64,000 nt of DNA from Coenobita brevimanus (Eukaryota; Arthropoda; Malacostraca; Decapoda; Coenobitidae): NCBI GenBank assembly GCA_032717465.1, contig CM064683.1, forward strand, positions 40,547,497 to 40,611,496, read 5' to 3'. The notes below the pieces were generated by a model, which worked only from the letters and a program-made list of their open reading frames with translations, searched no databases and was not told the origin of the DNA. Of this stretch, positions 57,612 through 64,000 are shown piece by piece. How positions within the stretch are numbered: position 1 is the first letter of the stretch; every line of letters starts with the position of its first letter. The position numbers were made by a program, and so were the translations under genes.

Positions 57612-58470
57612 TACGTAGAAATTTGCATTTTCTGAGCTTAACGTTTAGACCTGCCATTTGGGGGCGATCAAAAACTTGCTGTATCTTAGTAAAATGTTCA
57701 GAGATTGACTTACCTACTACAATGATGTCATCTAGATAAGCATAAAGAGAATGACCGATCATACCACTAAATGCAGAATGGATAAGCCTCATGAATACTG
57801 ATGAAGCATTTCTAAGACCAATGGGAAGCCTTTTGAAATGACAGAGGCCAGAAAGAGTCCTGAATGCAGTTATTGAGCGAGACGACTCTTCCATTTCTAC
57901 TTGCCAGTAGCCACTGAGTAAGTCAAGAGAGGTTAACACCACTTTATTCTCGCCAAGTGATTCCATAATTTTTTTTAAGAATGGTACTGGGAATAGATCG
58001 GGAACAGTGATAGAGTTTACGATAGTCAAATACGGGTCTAAATTCGCCTCCTTTCTTGGGGACTAGGAAAAGCGGACTATTCCACGAACTGACGGAGTGT
58101 TCAATTGTGTCCTGATTTAGCATATCCTGAACTATCTTGTCAGTTTCTTTTCGTTAACTGTGGGGTAATCTATACTGAGGGACATCAAATGGTTGGGTGC
58201 CTGGAATCAGTTCAATAATATGCCTAATCATAACAGTCTTACCCAGTGGCTCATCGAATAAAGTCACAGCATCTCTATAGGTCTGCAAAAGATTTATTAA
58301 TAGTTCTTTATACTGATGGAAGTCGCCAGGGCCTACTTGCAGAGTGAGATCAGCTGAAGGTGTCGTAGCAGAATCCATAGAGTTTCCAGTGGTATATTCA
58401 CTAGGTGTATTATCATAATTATCATCCTTAGTACAGTAGTTACAGAGCATGGTATATCCTGTCATACGTT
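57612..58470 (-). pseudogene. gypsy reverse transcriptase fragment
   Basis: Starts with DEPLGKTVMIRHIIELIPGT and QPFDVPQYRLPHS (58465-58154), the stretch between protease and reverse transcriptase in this family. A stop follows at HS*RKE near 58155, then DKIVQDMLNQDTIEHSVSSW and NSPLFLVPKKGGEFRPVFDY. After a frame slip near 58025 come LTSLDLLSGYWQVEM with a catalytic aspartate, FKRLPIGLRNASSVFMRL and AYLDDIIVVGKS, the YLDD catalytic box. The copy ends after NVKLRKCKFLR. One stop and one slip, with the C-terminal half of pol missing. It would have copied element RNA in cytoplasmic particles. Confidence 0.9.
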
Positions 58471-58954
58471 TACGGCCGATGGGTAGACCAGGAAATCGCC
58501 AATCTTTGTACCACTTTTAAGTTTTAGTGGGGCATTTGTTATATTTGATAAGTAAAGATAACACAAATTATCCTCCAACACGGAACACAATGCTGACTCG
58601 TGTGTTAAACCATTCACACAACACGTCTCAGGTAATGTTAATGCATTCATTCCTTTCACACCAACAACATGGACGGACACTTTCGCGAATTCTTGCGGCA
58701 ACAAAATTGTGCACCAATTTGTCACTGCTCGTTTTATCTCCGCGTGTTGCAAAATGTCATTCAGATTATTTGAGGTAGTTAAATGAGACTTAGATGAGTC
58801 AACCATTGTGTTACTGTTAGAGAGGGTGTAATGAGAAATTAGTAAATGATCCTCATTGCTCTCAATTGGTGGTGGTGGAGTTACGGTAGAATGTGTGATC
58901 GAATTTACTTGTGAAAGGACAGGGTGTGGGCAATTCATGCCTGATACATAAAGC
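58462..58954 (-). pseudogene. gypsy protease-region fragment (C-terminal side)
   Basis: The frame reads LYVSGMNCPHPVL, LPQEFAKVSVHVVGVKG, LPETCCVNGLTHESALCSVL and LKLKSGTKIGDFLVYPSAVN. This resembles the region that follows the retropepsin core in Ty3/gypsy polyproteins and leads into the reverse transcriptase. The frame ends at the VYPSAVNV stop, overlapping the next frame. The upstream half continues at 59492, beyond C2. The retropepsin catalytic triad was not seen. Confidence 0.65.
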
Positions 58955-59491
58955 TGCGAGGGTTTGGGCATATGGAGAGAATGGATAATGAGCGATTAGT
59001 GAACAAGATAACTAGATCTGATGTGAGAGGTGTAAGGCTGAGAGGGAGACCACGAATAGGATGGATGGACAGTGTAAAGAGAGCGTTGGATGCGAGAGGG
59101 ATGTCTGTTTAGCAAGGAAGAGTGGCTGTGTGTGACAGAAATAAATGGAGAGAAATTGTGAATAAATAAATGATGACGCAGCCCTGAGTGGATATTCCCC
59201 CACATTTGGTCTGATCAGCTGGTCAGGTCAGGTGCGGGTAAGGGGATGGGTCTATTATGATGTGGCAGGGGTAAACCAGCTCTGCTGTCGGGCCCTGCTG
59301 CGGATGTCTCTGATTGCACTGCGCAGTCGACTCTGTGCGGTGTGGTGCGGTGAGGATCTGTCCCTTCCCCCCTTTGGGGCTAAGATACAAATGAATGTGT
59401 TTGAGTGGATGAGTAAATTGGGAGTGTGTCGTCCTGTCCCGGCTACCTCCCTTTCCTTGGGGGAAGCAGCCTAGGTATATAGATAGATAGA
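58955..59491 (+). mobile_element. RTE-like LINE C2, 3' fragment inserted in gypsy
   Basis: Plus-strand copy of the C family end. It starts at FGHMERMDNERLVNKI, runs through RGRPRIGWMDSVKRALDARG (stop after MSV) and the ~300-bp C-type 3' UTR to gcagcctaggtatatagata and a short GATA tail. Very similar to C1 at 43140-43690. The gypsy reading on both sides joins without lost residues (ELMPVC | SQLYVSG), which places the insertion inside the gypsy pol gene. Confidence 0.92.
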
Positions 59492-59698
59492 CAAACAGGC
59501 ATCAGTTCAACAGAATGTAGAGCCATGGTGTCTATACCAGTAAAAGCATATGCAGGATACCGGAGTTTGCGACATAAAGCTCAGCTGTGAAGGGTTTTAT
59601 TAAATGACTGGGTTGTCTCTCAAGAGTTACCTTGCCCTTCACATAAAATTCTGAGCCGTCAACACCACAGAGACGAATTTCAGGCGGCTTAAGGATCC
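59492..59698 (-). pseudogene. gypsy protease-region fragment (middle)
   Basis: Minus-strand reading contains KPPEIRLCGVDGSEFYVKGK and VTLERQPSHLIKPF, then TMALHSVELMPVC. It lies between the two LINE insertions and joins the neighbouring gypsy pieces on both sides. Short, with at least one stop. Confidence 0.7.
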
Positions 59699-59920
59699 AA
59701 GGAGAATGAAAGACTGACTAAGAGGGTGTATGTAGGTGAGGTGGAGGGAGGGAGAGGGAGGGGTAGACCGAGGATGAGGTGGAGGGATGGAGTTGAGAGG
59801 TATATGAGGGAGGGGGGGGTGAGTTGGGGGGAGGGGAGTCAAATGGTGGGTGACAGAGTGACTTAGAGGCGTTTTGTCTGCGGCCACCCTTTGCGGGATT
59901 AGGGCGTCGGGCTATAGATT
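59699..59920 (+). mobile_element. RTE-like LINE B'2, 3' fragment inserted in gypsy
   Basis: Plus-strand fragment: NERLTKRVYVGEVEGGRGRG, RPRMRWRDGVERYMREG and RRFVCGHPLRD, then ggattagggcgtcgggctat and only one agat unit. Matches the end of B' at 25380-25600. The gypsy frame continues on either side. Confidence 0.88.
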
Positions 59921-60083
59921 TGGCGATTGGGAAGCTCAACATTTTGTGACGTTATGAAGGATTCTGTTGGTTTTTGCGCCAGTTTTCCCGCGACTGTGTA
60001 CTGGCAAGGACACGGCATTTTCTAGTGGAATGGAAATGGTTTTTATGATTAACACAGTACTAATTCCTGAGTGATAATGAAGG
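59921..60083 (-). pseudogene. gypsy protease-region fragment (N-terminal side)
   Basis: Minus-strand continuation between gag and B'2, ending with VELPIAK next to the insertion. Too short and diverged to place the catalytic aspartate. Assignment rests on position and continuity. Confidence 0.5.
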
Positions 60084-60962
60084 TTATCTACTACCATGTC
60101 TGTGTCCTCGTTCATCTCCTAGTCTCTTATAACAACTGACTTCACGATGACCTATTCCTTTACAGTACCAACAAACTGTCTTAATTCCGTTTGTAGATCT
60201 GGGTCTGTTATGAGAGGAACTAGTTTGTGACGCAGGTCTTGCACGTGATATGGCTGGTGAACGTGGTGTGACATTTTGTTTGCTGAGTGAACGTGAAATG
60301 CGTCCCTGACCTTGTGACTGCAAGGACTGTGCTGAGTTAGTGAGTGGGCGAACCGTGCAAACTGTTTGAGAAGGTATGATACCGAGTTTCTCACCTATTT
60401 GTACAGATAACATGGTTATGTCATCCTTTGGAGAAAAGTGAATCTCTAACATTGCATCTAATTCATTCTTAAGAAGACGATTTAAGCATCTGAGATAACC
60501 AAATAACGTTGCTGCATTGTTTAGTGATAGGGTGGTTTTTCCCTTAATATCAGTTGCCGTCCACGAACTGTTTCATAATGCATCTGACATTCTGTTTTTG
60601 TTGCTGCTGACACCGCTGCCGCTTCTACCAACGTATTTTGTTTTGAACTGATGAACTTGTCCTGTCTCATACTTTGTAATAATCTGTAAACGCTCATCAA
60701 ACACCCTGCTTTCGAGTGGTTACAAAAATTTTCTACGAATTTATTACAGCATTCATCAAAGGAAGAACACTTTTCAAAAAAATCTGCAATGAACCAGTGA
60801 CCCGACTCGTGAGTAACCATCATCTAATCGGCTCCGAAGATAGGCGATTTTAACACTACTGTAAGTTTTTTGTTTGTAAATGTAGACTGGACACCACTTG
60901 AAATCATGCGCGCTAATTGTTGGATTCATTCCAGTGACGTTGGGACGTGATGCATCTTCCAA
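60084..60962 (-). pseudogene. gypsy gag fragment with zinc knuckle
   Basis: Three minus-strand frames. 60962-60774 holds the start (EDASRPNVTGMNP). 60823-60521 holds the capsid-like middle (GHWFIADFFEKCSSFDECCN, QSMRQDKFISSKQNTLVEAA). 60452-60084 holds a Ser/Arg/Pro-rich basic stretch and the nucleocapsid knuckle CWYCKGIGHREVSC, a C-x2-C-x4-H-x4-C pattern. It would package element RNA. Frame slips near 60800 and 60500 break it. Confidence 0.8.
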
Positions 60963-61085
60963 AACAGCCTAATTGTTTGGGGGGCAGGAGGGGTTGTCAT
61001 ACTGACAGAAGTAAAACATGTAGCATCAATCAACGTAGTCGAGGGGTTTGATTAGATGGGGAGATTGTAGGTGTATCGTAGATTA

Positions 61086-61104
61086 GGCTTCCCTTCTATC
61101 GCCA
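61086..61104 (-). promoter_or_regulatory. candidate primer-binding site of the gypsy element
   Basis: On the minus strand TGGCGATAGAAGGGAAGCC follows one base after a possible LTR end (CATTCCA). TGG at this place would pair with a tRNA CCA end. Which tRNA is not decided. Confidence 0.35.
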
Positions 61105-61105
61105 G

Positions 61106-61827
61106 TGGAATGTAACGTGGGCTGCAGCTAGTAAAATGGTGCGTTGTCGAGTAGAGTGAATGGCTAGGTCTTTCTCTTTCTCATCTTCCCTCTCTGTGTC
61201 TCATTTTATCGTCAGTGAGGTGAGTTATGGTCACTTCTTGGGTTATGGAATTTATTGTACACAGTTATACTGAAATGTGACTGCGTAACGTAACGTGACG
61301 TCAAACCTCCTAGCTGACCCTATCTCCTGGTTTCTGCCCTCGGTCGTACTCTCGGACTCTTTCCCTATGCTCTCCGAAATCTGAGAATATATACGGCTCG
61401 GTGGGGATGTAGTGTCTGGTAGATTTCCATGGTTAGTTTCCATGACGTCAGTTAACTGGCTAAGTCTTGTTAACCCGCTCGTGTCACGAAATTCTTGGAT
61501 CGTCTGGACTACAAAGAAATTGTTTGAGATACATCATGTGTTAATACATTCTTGATGGTCTGGGACAACAGGATTGTGGATATACATCATGTGGATTGAC
61601 ATTCCTATTGAGAAGCTGTGTATGTCTCCAGCAGACACTATGTACTGCACATTGGAATATGATATATATACTAGTGCCTTTAATGCCTACAATAAAAGGT
61701 GACTGAGAAATGTGTAATGTATTGGGGTATGATAGCTGATTGAACTGTTTCTCCTGAATGTCTTTCCGTTTCTTAAACAAGTAAGATTGTCGTGTAAGAT
61801 TTCGATCTTGCTGGGTTAGAAATGTCA
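61106..61827 (-). repeat. candidate 5' LTR of the gypsy element
   Basis: Minus-strand interval starting TGACATTTCTAACCCAGC (61827) and ending CATTCCA (61106), about 720 bp with TG...CA borders. It holds a TATATATA word at 61663-61670 and AATAAA (plus-strand tttatt, 61251-61256) in the expected order for U3-R-U5. The second LTR is absent because the element is truncated, so the borders cannot be proven. Confidence 0.35.
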
Positions 61828-62108
61828 GTCAAAATGAGTTGGAGAGAAAAAAAAGTACAAGGGAAATATTAAATGAGTGAGTATAAGTGAAGAGATTTTT
61901 TATTATATCAAAATAAACTATTATGTACAGTAACAGTTAACAATAGGCTACGTAACATTTCCCAAACACCAACACTATTTGGGGCGGGTCTCCTTTATTT
62001 TTGTTACTCATCTAATGGTTTCTCCTACAGTCAAATATTATGCCAACTTTATTTAGAATTTATTCTGTCAACTTGATTAAAGGTAGCAGTGGATGTCATT
62101 TTTTGGTG
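61828..62108. other. no gene seen
   Basis: AT-rich spacer; nothing recognised. Confidence 0.5.
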
Positions 62109-62113
62109 CTACA

Positions 62114-62145
<32 letters not shown>

Positions 62146-62560
62146 GTCCTTGAAATGTTACTCTTATCTCTTTCATCCCCCATCCCTCCATTCTTTATCA
62201 TTCCACTTTCCCTTTCCCCTCCCTATCTGATCTCACATTCTCTCTCTCTCATGCTTCACTCTTCCCTCAGAGTAGATCCTTTTCTGACCTTGTTTACTCT
62301 TACTTCACCACTCTGTCTCTTCGTCTTGCGTTCTCCCCCTCCCTTGACCTTCCTTCTTTCCATCTCGCTGTCTCAACTACTTTCCCTATCCTTCATCATC
62401 TTTCATCCAGTCTCCCTTCCTTTCACCCTGCCTCAGCCACTCACACTTTCTCTCACTCTTCCTCAGCCGCACTCCCTTCCCCTCACTCTCGTTTAACTAC
62501 TATCCTTTCCCCTTACCCTCTCAAGCACTCACCCTTCCCCTCAACTTTTGTCATCAATTA
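62109..62560 (+). repeat. pyrimidine-rich tract with (CT)n
   Basis: (CT)n at 62113-62140, then ~400 bp of C/T-rich plus strand. The 135-codon frame here (Leu, Ser, Pro) reflects composition. Confidence 0.8.
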
Positions 62561-62769
62561 CTTAACTAAGTAGCCATTACAAATCCTTCTGCATTACTGA
62601 AATTATATGTTTTTCTCACTTGTTGTCAGAGGTTTTCATTGACAATAAATGTGTCATGATATATTTTATTTTACTTAAGAACTCTCCTGTTAATTGTTGT
62701 TGATGAAGTAGCAATAATGTATTTCACTCTGGTTATGACGACGATGTACTGTACTGAATAAGATTCAGT

Positions 62770-63060
62770 ACCTGCCTCTCTGCCTGCTGCCTCCCTGCTT
62801 GCCTCACTTAGCCAGCACAACTACCTCCTTCTCTGCCTGGTGCCTCGTTGCCTACCAACCTGGTATGCACCATTGCCTACTTCCCTGTCTGCTGCATCCC
62901 ACTACCTAACTTGTCATTCACCAATGCCTACTTCCCTGCCTGCTGCCTCCCTACCTACCTACCTAACCTCTCAAGCAACAACGCCTGCCATCCTGCCTGC
63001 TGCCTTCCCACCTACTTACCTCACCTGGCATGGGTTACTGCCTGCCTCCTTCGTATGTCT
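62770..63060 (+). repeat. degenerate ~57-60-bp minisatellite of cctgcctgctgcct type
   Basis: The block gcctacttccctgcctgctg, cctccctacctac, ctaacctctcaa recurs four to five times with substitutions and small indels (tgcctgctgc near 62779, 62889 as tgtctgctgc, 62938 and 62995). One frame shows matching Cys/Pro-rich repeats (NAYFPACCLPTYLPNLSS, NNACHPACCLPTYLPHL). Confidence 0.7.
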
Positions 63061-63129
63061 TGTCTCCCTGCATCTCTCCTGTCTCCTTGATTCTCTTCAC
63101 CTCTACCCTGTCTTTCTCTGGCACTCAGC

Positions 63130-63130
<1 letters not shown>

Positions 63131-63215
<85 letters not shown>
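63131..63215. repeat. (CA)n microsatellite
   Basis: About 42 CA dinucleotides. Confidence 0.98.
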
Positions 63216-63216
<1 letters not shown>

Positions 63217-64000
63217 CCTACTCCCCTGAGCAGATCCGGCAATACACAACACACTGCTTCCGCTCTGACTCCCGCTTTCCTTCCTCGTACCTTCCTTCTT
63301 TCTTCCTCCTCCCTCACATCTCACGCCATCTTTCCTTCCTCCTTCCCTTTGCTCCTCCTGCCTCCCACCTTCCTATCATCACTCCTTTCATCATCCTTTT
63401 TCACTTCCTCCCTTCCCTCACACTGCGATCCTTTTTTTCCTTCTCTCTCCCATCTTCTTTCTTGCTTCCACTCTCTCTTCTCCATTCCTACTTTCTCTCT
63501 TCTTCCTTCTTTCTTGCTTCCTCTCACCCTCCCTCATGCCTTCCTTCTTCCTGCCAACCTCCTGCCTCTCCCTGAACCACATATCTGCCTCTTCTTCCTC
63601 ATTCCTCCCTCCTACACAGCGATACTGTTCCCTTTCTGTTCTGCCTCTGTTCTTCCCTTCCATCAATGTTCAGATCAGTGGAGTTTCTAGCCTGTCTGTT
63701 GTCTGTTGTTTTACAACAATCGCCTCACGCATTATGCCTGCTTGTCTGCCTACCTTCCTACATGCTTGTTGTCTTTCTGACTGCCTACCTTTTTCTCTGC
63801 ATGCCACTTTTTTTTACTTATACTTCTCGTTTTCCATTCTAAGTATCCGTTATCTCTGTCTGCCTCTCTACCTGCCATTTTCTTTTGCATCTGTCAGCAC
63901 CATGCTTTCTCCCTGATATGCATTATGCCTTCTACTGAGTTCCTACTTGTGTCTTTCTGTCTTCTCTCCTCTTTTCGCTACGATGCACATTTGCAACTGA
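63216..64000 (+). repeat. pyrimidine-rich tract to window end
   Basis: C/T-rich plus strand (cttcctt, ctccct words) with further tgcctgc-type words near 63735-63790. Long frames on both strands here are compositional; no gene is called. Confidence 0.75.

Larger units (their letters stand above)
57600..61000 (-). mobile_element. Ty3/gypsy LTR retrotransposon, gag to reverse transcriptase, split by two LINE fragments
   Basis: Read on the minus strand from 61000 downward: gag with zinc knuckle, protease region, reverse transcriptase. The coding order is normal for Ty3/gypsy. RNase H and integrase are absent: the copy ends near 57600, after KLRKCKFLR, in purine-rich DNA. Two plus-strand LINE fragments (C2 and B'2) interrupt the protease region, and gypsy coding continues on each far side. 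A candidate primer-binding site and LTR lie upstream at 61.1-61.8 kb. Confidence 0.88.

Noticed and set aside
63030..63575. 181-codon plus frame and the minus frames around it
   Set aside because: Runs through a (CA)n tract (His-Thr repeats) and pyrimidine-rich DNA.

Overview
This is eukaryotic, arthropod-like DNA, most likely from a decapod crustacean. No bacterial or viral gene organisation is visible, and I find no intact host gene. What it holds is dense di-, tri- and tetranucleotide microsatellites, several CR1/Jockey-like and RTE-like non-LTR retrotransposon families, a piggyBac element, PIF/Harbinger elements, a Ty3/gypsy fragment and several foldback or MITE-like units. The organism assignment is an inference from this repeat spectrum. 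No rRNA gene, CRISPR array or functional tRNA gene is visible.

Layout. 1-2.7 kb: a possible coding fragment (445-849, minus), a 61-bp minisatellite and purine/pyrimidine microsatellites. 2.7-13.1 kb: one CR1 reverse-transcriptase tail, spread over more than 10 kb by nested insertions: an RTE-like 3' end (D1), an intact-ORF LINE (A1), and a PIF/Harbinger element (H1) that contains a second element (H2) and carries a piggyBac at its edge. 13.1-13.8 kb: a truncated Harbinger with HARBI1-like coding remains. 14.4-18.15 kb: RTE-like remnants, including the most complete copy with endonuclease (B1). 18-23 kb: pyrimidine-rich DNA, a foldback element, a tRNA-derived SINE and two unclassified interspersed repeats. 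23.3-25.6 kb: RTE-like B' copy. 29-32.3 kb: second copy of LINE A (A2), followed by an unrecognised decayed coding stretch. 35.8-40 kb: RTE-like D2 and B2 side by side. 40.9-43.7 kb: a short RTE-derived non-autonomous unit and RTE-like C1. 43.7-48 kb: interspersed repeat X2, a long hairpin, LINE A3 and RTE fragment B3. 50.5-51.5 kb: a LINE 3' end with a PHD-type zinc finger (E). 52.4-57.5 kb: purine/pyrimidine-asymmetric DNA and microsatellites. 57.6-61.8 kb: Ty3/gypsy gag-protease-RT on the minus strand, split by two LINE fragments, with a candidate primer-binding site and LTR. 62-64 kb: pyrimidine-rich DNA and a degenerate minisatellite.

The coding content is almost wholly selfish DNA: endonuclease/reverse transcriptase proteins, DDD transposases and gag-pol. 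Only A1 keeps a full uninterrupted ORF (1014 codons). The piggyBac transposase is one frameshift from intact and A2 is two nonsense changes from intact; the rest are pseudogenes. The most informative feature is the layered insertion history, which can be read from codon continuity and from TTA and TTAG target duplications.
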